From NCBI GenBank assembly GCA_013396915.1, contig VWZL01005008.1:434001-498000 (forward strand): DNA of 64,000 bases, written 5' to 3'. The notes under the pieces are model-generated. The model worked only from the letters and a program-made list of their open reading frames with translations, did not search any database and was not told where the DNA came from. This document shows positions 11,601 to 24,810 of this stretch, piece after piece; the stretch's first letter is position 1, and every line of letters starts with the position of its first letter. This stretch comes from Stercorarius parasiticus (taxonomy: Eukaryota > Chordata > Aves > Charadriiformes > Stercorariidae). Position numbers and translations under genes: made by a program.

Positions 11601-14600
11601 GGATGAGTTTGATAAGGAAGGCCTTATCAGCCTTTGCTGCCTTCAAACCTACCAAAAATGGGGGAAGGGAGGCACTTTTAAAGGCAATGCTTTTCCACAC
11701 TGCAGTATCTAGGAGCCAGACTCAGCTACACGCACACAGACAATAGACACAGTTGCCCTAGCAACAGCATCGCAGGGAAATATTTCAGTAAAGCTTCGCG
11801 CTTTCCACCAAGGTTACTTTCAGATTACCACTTAGCACAGAGATCTGTATGGATCAGACAACATCTTGCATCTGCCTTGAATATGCCTGCATGAAATGAT
11901 GTGACGGCCACACCATAGGAAAGACTAAGGCACTCCACAAGGTTACCAGGGAACTGGACTCTTAAGCCACCCATCACACCATCTGACAGCAACAGCTTGC
12001 AAGCTAATGTATTGACACCTCACAACAGAATAAAACTGTGATCTGTTGTAATCAAATGTTCTTTAATCTTTCGTTTGTTTTCTTAAAAATTGCTAGCTTT
12101 ATTTAAAGATCTACAGCATGTTTCTGCACAATTTTTCTCTGCAATAAGAGACTAAGTTTCTAATACTGATCACCACCTCAAATAATATCCCAAGTAAAAA
12201 ATAAAACCAGAAAACATCTAAGCTGCTTGTTTTCACACATTTTTCACACTTTCACACACTTTTATTCTTTCACTAATGCCATTAAAAGGCAGTGAAAGTA
12301 TGTGGTGCAGCATGTGTCTTAAAAAAAGTTTGGTCACCAAAAAAAAAAAATCACTTGAATAATTTGAAAGCTTAAACTACACCAGTGAGATGGTTTACCT
12401 TGTTTCCTTTGGTCCTCTTAGTTTTTCAAATAAAGAAAAACACATTAATTCCACACGCCCCCCCCACCCCCGAGATGCAAAAAAGTTTTTCTCACGTATG
12501 CATTTAAGCTGTGATCAACTGTCACTCCCTGTGTCAACTGTCAAAAAACAAGGTATGAGGAATTGTTCAAAACATAAAACAAACACCACTCAAGAAAACA
12601 CCTTCTTGTCCACTCTTTCTACTTAAAGAAGGAACAAGTTTTAAACTTTGACTTTTTCAAGTTTTTGGCCCACAAGCTGTTTTGGCTGAAGAGCTGCAAA
12701 AGTAACTCCCTACATAATCAAACAGCAAGATAGAACTTTTTTGCAGCTTGCTCACAGGATACAAACATCCAAAAAGAGGAGAAGTTGGAAAAGAATCAAA
12801 ACTAATCAAATTAGATAGGACTGTTTCTAAATCTATGTCTTGCCATATATAAAGACAACAGTGTGTTCTTGAAATACATATTTATGACGAACAATAGATA
12901 ATTTCAGCATCAATTGTTTATATATATTTCCAACCAAATGGCTGTCATCCCATACCAGATAGCTTCATTAGAAAAGAATGCTTCGGGCCCCCCAGAAGAC
13001 AGGCAGTTCAGGAACTGCTACTGAGAGCTGCAGAAATCCAATTAGACATCCAAGTCTTGACAGTTTGGGGAAAAGGATCATGTTAGCTCTGATGAGTTGT
13101 AGAAAGCCTCCAGATTTCTTGGCCCTCTGTTAATAGTGGACATTGCAAAATAATGATTAACTTTATCTCTGGAAGATCAGGCAAGTATAAGACAAAAGGA
13201 GCTACTGCAGCAATTAAAACAGGACCAAACCGAATCCTCCACCACATAAAGTCATGACTGGGTATCCTAAGGGAGATGCCATCACTTAAAAAAAACCCAC
13301 TCTATTCCTGTTGTAGGAATAATTTGGGTACGGGTCTCCAGCTTGAATTAAGAAAATATGACTATATAATCACACTTGTCCCTGTGTTCTTAAAAACTTT
13401 ACATATACAGCAGCATAAGATAGAACCAAATCTCAGAAGCAACACTAGATAAGGACACACAAAACAACTTCATCTAGTTGGACCGGGTTTTCTGGGGAAC
13501 TCCAGAAAGAATTACTATTTTCTTTTTCTTTTAAGAGATGTAGTTTTTTACTTCTCCTGCTGTCTTTCAAAGTGGGTTCTGCAAGGGACTCCCAGCTCAG
13601 AGCTTGAATAGACTATTCAAGACTCTCCTGGGGTAAATCAGACAGGTGTCCACGTACTGTAAAGATAATTTCTTATTTCAAACCAGCTTTCTTGGGGTGC
13701 TCCAAGTCAAAGAAGCAGAGCTTCACGCAAAAGGCAAGGATGATCTAACAGAAAATGCCCGGGACTGCAATTCAGAGAACCTAGCTCTAGTTCCAGATCA
13801 GACAGAGCCCAGCGTTGGCTCAGGCAAATCAACGAAGCTGGTGTCTCTGCTCATGGCTGTGGAATGCCAGCAGCACTGCTTCTTAAGTGTTTCCATCCAA
13901 AGCAGCGTCACTGAGAACACCAAAGGAGAACCTATACAGATCAGCAGCAATTAATTCCTAAATATTCATTCGGAAGGACCTAATAAATTGCTTAATAACA
14001 GCACTCTTTTTTAAAGAGCCATACCTTTTTTAATGTTTTCAGCCACTCATTTACAGATAGAGGTGGATAAGGTTTACGGCTCTTTCATTACCATTTAAGA
14101 AAATAATGCTAGAATAATGCCCACTTTCAAAACTGCCAACTGTTTTGACCAAGGCCTTACAATTCACTTGCAGTTCCAGTCTACGTCAAGAGCAGCAGCC
14201 TCCCGGCTCCCTCTTTCCAAAGTGCCTTCTCATGATCACCACCTTCACACACCTCACAGGCTACTCCCAACTGAAGATGTTCCAGCCAGGAAAAAAAAAA
14301 CAACCACCAAACCCAACCCATAAGGTGTTCAACAAATTTTAAATGAGCTATTTGCAACATCAGAAATTGAAATGTGGTTGTTTAGGGCCATTTTTATGTT
14401 TCCACTTCTCTGCTCATCTGAAAGCTCTTGTGCATTGTCCAAAGTGAGCTCAGCATGAAATCAAATACAAAGCTTCAGGATAGCAAAAGGTCACAGAGGA
14501 AACTGATGTTAAAGAAGCATAACACAACTACATACTAAGCTTGGTTTGTTTCTGTTGCTGTTTTTAAAATCACAGGCATTGAGATTTTGAATTAAGGTTT

Positions 14601-15950
14601 ACTATGGAAAAGATAACCTACCTCTTACAACGAAAGACATCTTTAATGAATAAAACTAGAAGGAGACAAAGCAAAAACTATGTAGGCAGAAGCTAACTCT
14701 TGGCAGGGTGGAAGAAGGTAGCCTTTTTTTAATGTACATTTACAGTGTCCTTAACACTGGGAGCATGAGAAAAATCCAAATGCAATCTGTGGGCGAGAAA
14801 ATATCTCGTCATCTCTTATCATCAACACCTCTGCAGAAGAGGTGCATATTTGCATATTAAGTTACCTGCTGCATTTAAATCTGAGTATATAAGAAATTAA
14901 TTCATTCTGAGAGAAGAGAACATGTAGCTTGATTCTCCACCTCCTCACTGAACTTCTGACCATGGTTTAGGACTGTCTGGAAGCCTTTTGCCTTTGGCCT
15001 AATTAAGACAGTGTTCCTCATCACTCAAACACACATCCTAAAAACAAAATACAAGGAAGAGAAATGTTCGCTTATAACAGAAGTCTGCCACACCTACTCA
15101 CATATTTATAGCACCAGGGTTGAGCATAAGGGTAGCAGAATTAAAAATAACAATAAGGATATTAAGGACTCTGAAGTCAAGTAATCAGAAGTGGTAGCAT
15201 ACTAGGCACAAGGGAAAATGTAGTCTAACAATGCAACTATTCCTCTAAACCATCTACTTGTTAATAAAGTGTCCAAACAAAACTATGATCAAGTACTGAC
15301 AATACAGATTAATACAGCAGTTTTGAAGATTAAGAGTTCGCATCCAAAATTGGAGGGCAAAGGGTTGTACGTTAGTTATGGGAGAAATTCCAAGTCCATA
15401 GGGCCTGAAATCAGGAATTACATTAGAAAAATTTGTGATCAGCCATACAACTTTTCAAACAGACTGTTTTAGTTGCAAGGTCAGAAACACCAAGTACAGA
15501 ACATCTGAAGCACTGGGAACACCATCATCTCCATTAGCAACCAAAGTTAAATTATTTTAAGATATTCTTGGCCAACACTGTGTTATGGTAAGTGTTCTTA
15601 TGACAAGTTTTTGCTGAGAACAAGGGTTTGCATCTCTGAATTCAAACTGATGCAAAATTTCTTGAGGAAATTCTTGGGTTTAATTTTTCAAGTTTTTGAT
15701 TTGTGGTCTTTAAGTGACCAGTATTGTATTTTTAATATCAAAGACAACAGTTAGTAAGCCGATATGTTTTGTTGGGGTTTTTTTAGAGATAAAAATAAGG
15801 TAAGTTTTGTGAAACACATTACTTTATACTACAATAAGAAAAAAAAAGGGAGGAATTTGCATAATCCAGCAAACACAATCTTCAACTAAAAGCCAACTGT
15901 AAACTCAGGAATTTAGCAGAGAAATTTCCCAAAATGGGTATTAAAAGTAC
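8662..15950. other. Non-coding sequence without recognised genes
   Basis: Nothing with convincing coding or repeat identity was found. Local features are pyrimidine-rich DNA at about 9325-9410, a 24-bp tandem dimer at 10746-10793, a C-rich run near 12456-12472, and A/T runs. Short open frames on both strands look random: low complexity, no domains and no paired splice signals. Probably intronic. Confidence 0.55.
10746..10793. repeat. 24-bp tandem dimer
   Basis: Units 10746-10769 and 10770-10793 begin AGCCTACTGCGTCTAC and AGCCTACTGCATCTAC and match at 22 of 24 positions. On the plus strand the unit length is a multiple of three, so an open frame through it repeats an eight-residue block, but the frame has no other sign of being real. 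This looks like a minimal minisatellite seed. Confidence 0.85.
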
Positions 15951-16110
15951 TTTTTTTTTTTTTTTTTTTTTTTTTAGGATGACATGAACCTGAAAATTTA
16001 TTTTCAGAGGCAAGTTCTTGAAGAACTACTTGTGGCACTCTGATGCATGAAAAAATATTGAGAGCACTTCTCTCAGCAATCAGAAGGGCATACCCACACA
16101 TCCATTCTTA
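15951..16110 (-). pseudogene. Possible processed retrocopy: AATAAA plus poly(A) tail
   Basis: On the minus strand an AATAAA hexamer (plus-strand 15997-16002, TTTATT) is followed 21 bases later by a pure run of 25 A (plus-strand T run 15951-15975). That spacing is typical of a polyadenylated mRNA end copied into the genome. I could not identify the parent transcript. The minus-strand reading frame just upstream is short and unfamiliar. The 5' limit is unknown and no target-site duplication was found, so a chance AATAAA beside an A-rich microsatellite remains possible. Confidence 0.35.
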
Positions 16111-16132
16111 TGTTCACATGTATCTTATGCAA

Positions 16133-16209
16133 TCTGTGTCACCCCAGTCCCAGCCAACACATTTCAGACCAACTTTTCATAAGGGCTGCTGGGACTGGGG
16201 TGACACAGA
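16133..16209. repeat. Perfect 22-bp inverted repeat with 33-nt loop
   Basis: Arm 16133-16154 (starts TCTGTGTCACCCCAG) is exactly complementary to arm 16188-16209 (starts GCTGGGACTGGGGTG). The loop is 16155-16187. All 22 pairs match, including a GC-rich core, so either strand transcribed would form a very stable hairpin of about 77 nt. Pairing does not extend past either end. It lies about 160 bp from the poly(A)-like tail at 15951. No matching terminal repeats of a known transposon were recognised. Confidence 0.9.
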
Positions 16210-19200
16210 GGCAGCGACTGAGGCATGCTATGCAGCCTCAAGCTTCAGCTCAGGAAGTACAACCCTCCTGTGGGCTGCCAAAAGGAAAGCCAGAGAAGAG
16301 GTCAGTCTCTCTCCTTATGGGCAACATGCACCAGCTGTCAAGAGCAAACAGGATAAACACATTGTTCACCTCCATGGCAAGCCTGGAGAAGTTAATTTAA
16401 ACTTCTGAAGAACCCCTCTACAGGTCTGCCTGCCATATTGTCAAGGGATCTAGTCTTTCCAGAGGGAGAGCCAAAGAATAAGAATTCTTTTTTTTTTTTC
16501 AAATGAGGTCTGATTAAAATTTAACACAGTTAAATAACATATCTAGGAGCTCAAATAGCCTACTTTTAAAAGTGATGGTAAGTGGAAACTGCAAGACAAG
16601 CAGCATCTTTAAAAATCAGCTTCTTTAAGTGTCTAAAACAGTGCAATACAGTATGATTTATGCCAGAGTTTTAAAAATTTGGTCTACTACCTGCTCATTC
16701 TTATCCAGACTGTCACAACATGCTGCACAAATGTGATGGGGTTTGGGTGCCTTTCATTATAGTAGTGCTATTTTAAAACAAAACTTCTTTTCAAAAGACT
16801 TCGACGAAACCAGTAATTGTAATCAGCAAAACACTGCCCAGGAGAAACTCTACTTAATGGGTGAGACAACTGCAGGCCTCAGGAATAAGATAGGAGAAGC
16901 AGCTGCAGTCCAGAAAGCGGGCAAAGACCAAATGCAGTCAGTCTCACCTTCTCCTTTGGTTACCACATTAGTTCCATACCCACAATTAAAAGCAAAACAA
17001 AACAGGAATTAAGGGGAAAACCCTTGAGGGTTTAGGAACGTCTTTACTCAGTATTTAAGCATAAATACCACGTAAGGCACTATATGATCTTGTCCACGGC
17101 CTGTGGTACATGCTGTAAATTGTCTTCTGGAGGTGAAGTCATTTCCCTTCAGAGCGAAAGCCATGGAGTGCTGTCATTGCTACAATCAGCACGTGCTTGC
17201 ATACCCCTCTGTGTTTATGCTTACTGTTTCAAGCCTTTTAAGCCAGAATGGCTTACAGCACTGTATAAATGCAGAATCTGACAGGTTAGAAAAATCTGTT
17301 TGATGCTATATGTGAAAGCGGGGCAGAACGTGAACCATGAGATGTTTAATAAATTCCCAGATCAGCTGATTCTGAAAAGCAGCAGTGACACTGAGCATCG
17401 CCCATTTCAGTAATCTGCACTGGGAAATTAATGAGATTTATCTGCAATGACCATAGTTGGGAAGGGAGGGTGTTTTTTTTATTTTGATTACTCTGAATTA
17501 TCACAGTAGAACTGCTCTCAGATTTAAACATAAAACTAACACTGCTAGAGTCCATGATTTTTGATGTATTCAGTTCCCCAAAGTGTCTATGCCACTACAG
17601 TAACTGCAGGTGTCTCAGTCTGAGGCATTTATTCTCCTGTCTTCAAAATGCTATTAATGTTATCATTCATGTATTACACAGACTGGAAATTATGGCACTG
17701 ACGATGACTCTCTTTTGAGTATCCAAGTTGCTTACAAACCAAAGCCTTGTTCTCCAAAGCATTTTTCAATAGCATTTTATGTGCATCTCATAATAAAACA
17801 CAGACTCTTCAGTGGTCTTGAGCACTCCACACAACCGATTTGCGTACAGTCACAATGAGAAAGAGTTGAGTTACTGGCAGAATAATCATTTGCCCTGTCG
17901 TCATGCTGTACCAATGTGGCTGTATTACTTCTGCATAAAAATTCAAGCTAACATTAATGAAAGTAGATTAAAGATATATGATCACGCCCTCTGCATTGCT
18001 CTGCTTTTCTTAGTACAGAACGGCTGCAAGTGTCCCATCTCCCTCTTTCATCATGTCTCAGAGATCCAAAGCTTAAGACAGACAGGGTAGGAAGTCATAA
18101 GCTACCTTCTTTCTCCTCTGTTTTTTGATTTTAACCTAACCAAAGGCAATCCTTCGACTTAAGTTAACAAGCATTTAGGTATACACCCTTCACCAATGCA
18201 GTGGAAGCTTCAGGGGAAGCTGAGAACATAAGAACCTTGCAGGCTTTGGCACCTGAAGTCTGAAGGCCTCTGAACCCAATCCCTTTCCTTTTTCTGTATG
18301 ATAACGGATTCATACTCCAAAAGATTACTGGAAAACATTCCCTTTCAGTATGGACCGTTCCCAATTGAACAAAAAAGACAACTACCTTTCTGGCTTTCCT
18401 TCCTACTCTTAGGTCTCATATCTCAAGTAAATCTCAAGAATAAAACAAAATAAAAGGCATTCCTTCCCACATAAACCAAATATAATCAAAACAATTATGC
18501 CTAAAGATAAAATACCTATTCTTTTTTTCTGTTCAATTAGTGTCTCCTGCTTTAGATCTCCTCTTATGGTCAGGACATAGATGAGCATACAGGACACCAA
18601 AAGACTTATAAAATAGCTTGTTTTGAGCCACAGTAATTAAGCTTCACAGAAACAAAGGCAAGCAGCAGAGGAAATAGAAGAACTTTAAAATTATCTGATT
18701 TGGTTCATTTCACCATTGTCTCTTACACTTCAGCAAAAATTCTTATAACTGCCCTTTTGGGATTTTTTTTTCCCCCTCCCTTTCTTTTGTGTTTATCATT
18801 CAATCTATGTAATTTCCACTTTTTGAGTAATTTTGGCAGGTCCACGGGTTGCTTAGAGATGCTTCATTTTTTATTGCTCCTTTTCTGTTTGTACTGTAAT
18901 TTTAGTCTGAATGTCACCTCCAGCAAGACTGGATTTGCAAGTGGAGCAAGATATGCTCAGAAAAGCCTTTTTAAACAACCACACCAAGGTCTACAGAGCA
19001 GCATACTACATGCCTTTTTCTCTCGTAAATCTGAAAAGTGTAGGAAAGACTCCTTAGCAACAATTAACACCGTCTCACATGGAACAGCAAGCATGTCTCT
19101 AGCAGTCTGTCTTACAGGACTGGATGGTTTTGACCTCTGAAGGTGAAAGAATGTTTTCATGGACATTTTTGTGCAGGGAAAGAAAAAGTAAAATAGACAC

Positions 19201-22200
19201 TGCTAAAATCACCCAGCAAAATAAGTGTGTATAGTGGGGGAGAGAAGGGAGAATAAAAGCAGCTGCATCTTCATCTCCCAGACATGCCCACTATCCCAAC
19301 CACATCCTCAGCCAGTCTCCTCTCCTATGTTTTGTAAGACAGTGCCATGCTGTGGACACTCTGCTCCATTGCTTCTGCACTCTGCAGTCTCTGCAGGTAC
19401 AGTAGGCCTGTTTCCTGACCCACTTTCCTCACCAATCTCTATTTAGCTCTACGCTAGTGATGCTCCTGGCATGACAATCAGATACTGCAGCCTGCAGTGC
19501 AGTTCGTTACAACACATTCGCAGCTCCTAGTAAATTCAGTGGAAAAGTACTGTGTCAACGAAGCCTAATTAAACTGAAGTCATCTTCATAAACTTACGTC
19601 AAAGGCAACAACAACAAAAAAGCGTTCCAGAGATTTAAAAGACGCCTTTTTATTTTAAATCAACAAATCTGTTTGGCATAAAGCAAATCCAAAAAATCTT
19701 TTCTACTCAAGGGCTGCGAAAGGAAAAAGCTATTAGAGCTAGTACCTTTTCTCTGGACTACCTAATCAGTCTAGTAACTTGTGCCACTTAAAACCTGCCA
19801 CAATTCCGCCCACTGTCATTTATTTCCCACTAGAGAAGGGCTCCACACCTTAGTGCCCAGTGAAACTGTAAACTTAATCTCACTACAGCTATTAAAATTA
19901 TCTTACATGCACTAGAACAAAATTCCTCCCTCGGACACAGACACCTGCAATTAACTTCAGATTTTACTTGCCCATACATGTGTGAGGGTAAAACTTGTTT
20001 TGGGACATTCACCGTTACACCAGACAGTTAGGACTGTTCTGGCTCCAAAGTTAAGATCTAATATGCAGACACTTCTGAGACCAAGTAATTGGAGGTTGAT
20101 TGTATTCCGTTTACCTGCAAAAACAAAAAAAAAACCCCAGTCATCTCCCTTTCTTTATAGGGAAATACTGTAACAAATTGCCATAACCCAGGCCTCTTAA
20201 AAAATACAACTGCCAAGCCCATAGGTTATATGGCAATAAATTCACCATACTATGAATCTATACTTCCTTCCTGGGCACTTAAGTTAACCATAGAGTTCTA
20301 CAGTGAATATAATCAATGCAGGTGCACCATATGCACGTGAAGCGTGTTGCTAATATTTTGCATGTAGAGGGCACTGAGATATGAAATATGTAAAGGCCTT
20401 ACCAACTCTTTCTTTGGCAACACACTGTTTCTATTCAGCGGAATATTTTTGTACTTCCAAAACTCAGGTCCTTATCAAAAACAAGTTTTGAGATTTATTC
20501 AGAATCCTTTCACAAAAACATTTAAAATTACTCATCTTAACATTAGAAATACTGAATTTGAAACACTCTAAAACCAGCATAAACTTATGTTTAGCATTGA
20601 CGATAAATAAAAGAAAAGCAGCAGCAGAAAATTAAGTATGGCGACATCAAATGGTTCATAAGAGACAGACACTTTGGGGCAATGAATGCCTTAGAAGTGT
20701 GGATCATTAATAGAGGATATTACATACGGCAGGGAGCATGACGAACAATTATTCACAAAGCAGTCCCAGTGTACACTATGGACTACCATAAATGTGATCC
20801 TTTGCAGGAGTTTATTCCTGTGCAATACGATCAGTTTTGCTGGGGAGCAAGAACTGTTACTAAAAAGTTCTTGTAGCTTGGCATATGCTGCACAAACTAA
20901 CAGTTTTTGCCCTTGCGCTACCATAATCACACTAATTTACTGAATCAACTAAAGATTCCCAAAACAGACCCCAAAAAGCTTATGTAAAATCTCTGCAACA
21001 AGTAGCCAGATTGTCCATTAAGTGGGGTGATACCAGCCAATAGCAAGAGAAAACAAAATTAGACATCCATCAGAATGTGCAATTCATCCAAATTTCATAC
21101 CGCAGGCACCTCTAAATATATGAGTCATTATAATAACGTACAAGGTAATTATATTTCATCACTCATTACCTTGGCCTGAGGAGGACCTCTCATCCTCAGA
21201 TGGAAGACGCAATCCAGACTTGCATTTTTATGACTAAGGAACCCTGCAAGAAACACAGCTTACATAAAGCAGCACCCTTAGACTAGCAGCTGTGTAGACA
21301 CAAAAGAAACTCAACATCACAAATGTACTGAAGACTTCACCTTTTACCTGCCAGTGGCCTACACCACCACCAATAAGCAGCCTACCTCTTAGACTAGAAT
21401 CCTCAACCTTAGGTTAGATAACGTACTCTTTACTCACACCAAGTATTTCACACATAAACCTGAGACAAGACGACAGTTCAAACGGGACTCTTCAGGAAGG
21501 ACACAGCTATGACAGATCTACCATAACTCACAGACACCTGGCAAACAAAAAGGCATTTAGAGGTATGTAGCTTCTTTGTTGCTACCTATGGACAAGCCTC
21601 AACAACAAAACTAAGAGATTATTTTGCTGCCTTGTTACTTATTAAAGAGATGACAGGATCACCCTCTGGGCAGTCCCAGGGCAAAGAGTCCAGCAAAGTA
21701 GAGATCCTCTTGACGATTTTTCCCTAGGATAAAATTTTACATCTCATTTGATTTTAGCTTACTGAGCCATGGACCACAGAACTAAACCTAGACTTTTGCA
21801 AGTCACTTCTCTAACCTCACGTTTACTCAATTCAAGTAGAGAATATATAGTGAGGCCTGGGAGTTTAGGAAAAGCAAATGAATTACTACCCTGGATCAGC
21901 CCACTCCAGTGACAGGTGTTTCACAGGCACATAACAGAAACCCTCACCAGAGAGTTACAGAATTACCTACAAAGTCTATTTTTAGGATCCATAAAAGTTT
22001 ATATCCTTTCAAGAGACAATAGAGATTTTTGTTTGCTTTTTCTATGTCAACTTGGAAGTTCTCTATATTGGCATCCAAACATTCATTGAGCCCTGCTATG
22101 ATGCATTTCCTTCTTAAAAGCATTTGTTATTGTTGGGCTTGGGTTTGGTTTTTAATCAAACAAAAGCTCTCTAGGAATCCAAGGCTCTAATCTGAATTGT

Positions 22201-24207
22201 TACTCCTTGAACATCTGTTAAAAAAATTCTGGCTGTAAAAGTAGAACAGATTCTGGTTTACGCAGAAAACTACATATCTAATAAGCTATCTGGCAAATTA
22301 AGAAAGCGCTTCAGGGGATATAATCTAAGATGCAATCGTTAAATTGCTTCTTAGTCCCAGAGTATGGAGTCAGAGGAAAACCACAAAAAGAAACACTGGT
22401 TTCAATGGTTACTTTCAATGTTACTGTGTTTAGTAGGCTGACTCTTAGTTGATTTGCAAATCCTCACATGCCCATGGGAGTGGGATCTCAGATCATTTAG
22501 CATCATGGCAGATTTCCAGTTCTTGGCAGAAGGGTTGTTTTTCTCCATGAATCAGCAACTGTCCATCACACTACAATCTGTGAAGTGAAAAACCCATCTC
22601 ATCAGCATAAACTATATGCCTGTATGTGCGTATGCATCAGAGAGGACTTTTTGGTCTCTATATATAGCCCACATGTGAGGATTGCCACATGCACAGACAA
22701 ACACTTACATATTCCTTGAAGCCAACCACACAGCGAAGAGACTTTTCTCACCTTCTGCAGTCATACAATGCTTTTGATAATGCAGCACATTATTTGCATT
22801 GTAAGATTCTAAACGTTATGGTAAAGAACAAAAACATCAACCCACCCCATTTACTGCTTTCTCCCCATCAACGGGCAACTCCAGGTACCAACCCCACTGT
22901 GGTCAACTGCAGAACAACTGACTGCCTGCTGCTGAAAAGCAAGCTACATTCACATTTTCTGATAATGCTTACCAGCAAATGCATTCTAAACACCCATCAT
23001 CAAGGAAAACAAGCAGCAAATAAGTTACATTTGAAACATCTTCCTGAAACGTGCTCCAGAATTTTAACAGCTCTCTATAATAGAGATAATACTTCTAAGC
23101 ATGATAGCAAATGAGATGAAGGCTGCCCTAGTAAAATTAACTTATTCTCAGAAATACTCTGACAAGCAAATCATGCACTTTGGAAATGCATTACAAAAAA
23201 GCATGTACTAATAATCCCTCATTTTATTCTTTCTGTGTGTGCCTCTCTCCCTGATACACAAGAGATTGCAGTATTCTTATTGTACAACATCATTGTGCTA
23301 ATATTAAATAACAACAGATTTGCTCGCTCAAAAATGCCATTTTTTAAAGGAGGCAGAGGGACAACTCCTATGTTCAGAAATTCACTGTTAAAATTCAGGA
23401 ATCAACCTTCCTCTCTCCCCCCAATGATTCACAATGTAAACTGCTAGCAGAATTATAACCTGATCCACTAGATGAACTAGTTCAGTAGAATGCCCGGCTC
23501 TTCATTGTTTCCTCTGTTTGAATCATACGTCCAGGGCACTGCAAGATTTACCAAAACCATGTGCCTTTTCCAGAACCTAATCGTAAAACCTTCACCTCAT
23601 GGATATAGATTCATGATTTGAGGCTGTACATAAATTCACTCAGTAAAATGGTTTTGTTACTTGCAGCATTAATTTGCACATGGACTGAAGATCATTGAAT
23701 ACAGAAAAGCCAAGCTATCAAACTGCAGCAATACTGTTGAAAGGGAAACATTTTTTTAAAAATGCAAAAATGTATTTTATTATTCTTCATTGCATAAGGG
23801 TGATCTACGTTTACACAGCTCAGAGCTGGATTTAAAACCAATTTTAACAGCCAACTGTTTCAACTTGCATGTAAACAAACATACTGCATTTCTTCATTAG
23901 CTGGAATTTGCTGCAGTCTGTCAGCCATCTGTACTGTCTTGCATTCTGTTCTCTATTCAGAGCACCACTATCAAATGTTGGTGATATAGTATTGCTCTCT
24001 TTGGAGACATCATGACTACACTATAAATAGTTTAGAGACATAAAACACTATTTCTAACAGTTGTCTTAATATCTGCTTTCTCAGAATGCATTAGGTTGTT
24101 CTGTTTCTCATCCAATTTTGGTTCTCCGTAGCTTTTTGTGGATACAAGGAGAAGAGATTTTATTTTGGCACTCTCAGAGGTGCAGAGCAAAAACTGCAGC
24201 CCAAGCA
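16210..24207. other. Non-coding sequence without recognised genes
   Basis: About 8 kb with no recognised exon, RNA gene or transposon. The longest open frames (18700-19140 and 22689-23114, both plus) lack recognisable domains. The first runs through low-complexity hydrophobic codons from T-rich DNA. Part of 23530-24000 is AT-rich with homeobox-like TAATTAG/ATTA words, as in many conserved non-coding elements, but conservation cannot be judged from one sequence. Confidence 0.5.
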
Positions 24208-24385
24208 CAACTTTATTCAACTTCTGCACCCTCCAAATCATGGATGCAGAGGCCAAACCCCAGAGCATAACCCTGCAAATACCTGCACTGCAGTCACAGG
24301 GGTGATTGCATAGTGCAGAATAGCCGGGCTCCGGGCTGTTGTTAAACCAAGTAGTTCAGGTGCCAGCAGCAGCCAGGGAGCAGGG
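24208..24385 (-). other. Possible minus-strand terminal exon with poly(A) signal
   Basis: On the minus strand a strong acceptor (CTTCTCTCTGCAG, pyrimidine tract then AG at plus-strand 24386-24387) is followed by about 145 bp of open sequence in one frame, a stop at about 24238-24240, and AATAAA at 24217-24212. It lies downstream of the SERGEF exon on the same strand, so it could be an alternative last exon, or belong to a non-coding transcript. The encoded sequence does not resemble the SERGEF C-terminal RCC1 repeats I know. RNA evidence is absent. Confidence 0.25.
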
Positions 24386-24810
24386 CTGCAGAGAGAAGAG
24401 CATACTGCCCCACGGTCCCCTACCCACACACTGAGATGGCACCCCAGCCAAACCCAGCCTGGAAACTCGCACGGCATTAGCGCAGCTCTGAAGGGGAGCT
24501 CAGGAGCCCCCGGAGCCTTGCAGAGCCCTGGCTCACCTCCAAGTACCTCAAACATCAGCACATCCCTCACTCTGGTGCTACGGACCTTGGCACAAACTGA
24601 TTTGTGCCGCTTCTCCCCGTATTTTTTCCTAGGATCACAGTGCACGTAGACATACCCAAGAGCAGCCTTACAGTTCCCTGAGCTTTGCATGCCAAACGCC
24701 TTCCACATGGCAGCACTGACCTCTGTACCCCAGACTCCAGGGCTGTCAGGGGTCCCCCAGAACCCAGTGCTTGCGCCGCATGAGTCCCCTCCAGCCAGCA
24801 GTCAGACATA
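24238..24810. other. GC-rich block with long minus-strand open frame
   Basis: This 570-bp block is clearly richer in G and C than its surroundings and holds a 156-codon minus-strand open frame (24708 down to 24238). The translated product is rich in Cys, Leu, Ala and Pro and shows no domain I recognise. High GC alone lengthens open frames, so coding status is doubtful. A remote match to an old repeat (the phrase GGTATGTCTAC on the minus strand near 24640 recalls some reptile SINEs) was considered but not established. Confidence 0.35.

Noticed and set aside
18700..19140. 146-codon plus-strand frame with a hydrophobic, Phe/Leu-rich start
   Set aside because: The apparent membrane segments come from T-rich low-complexity DNA, and no supporting signals were seen.
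22689..23114. 141-codon plus-strand open frame
   Set aside because: No recognisable domain, His/Leu/Asn-rich composition from AT-rich DNA, no splice or promoter context, and no homologue I can name. Probably a chance frame.
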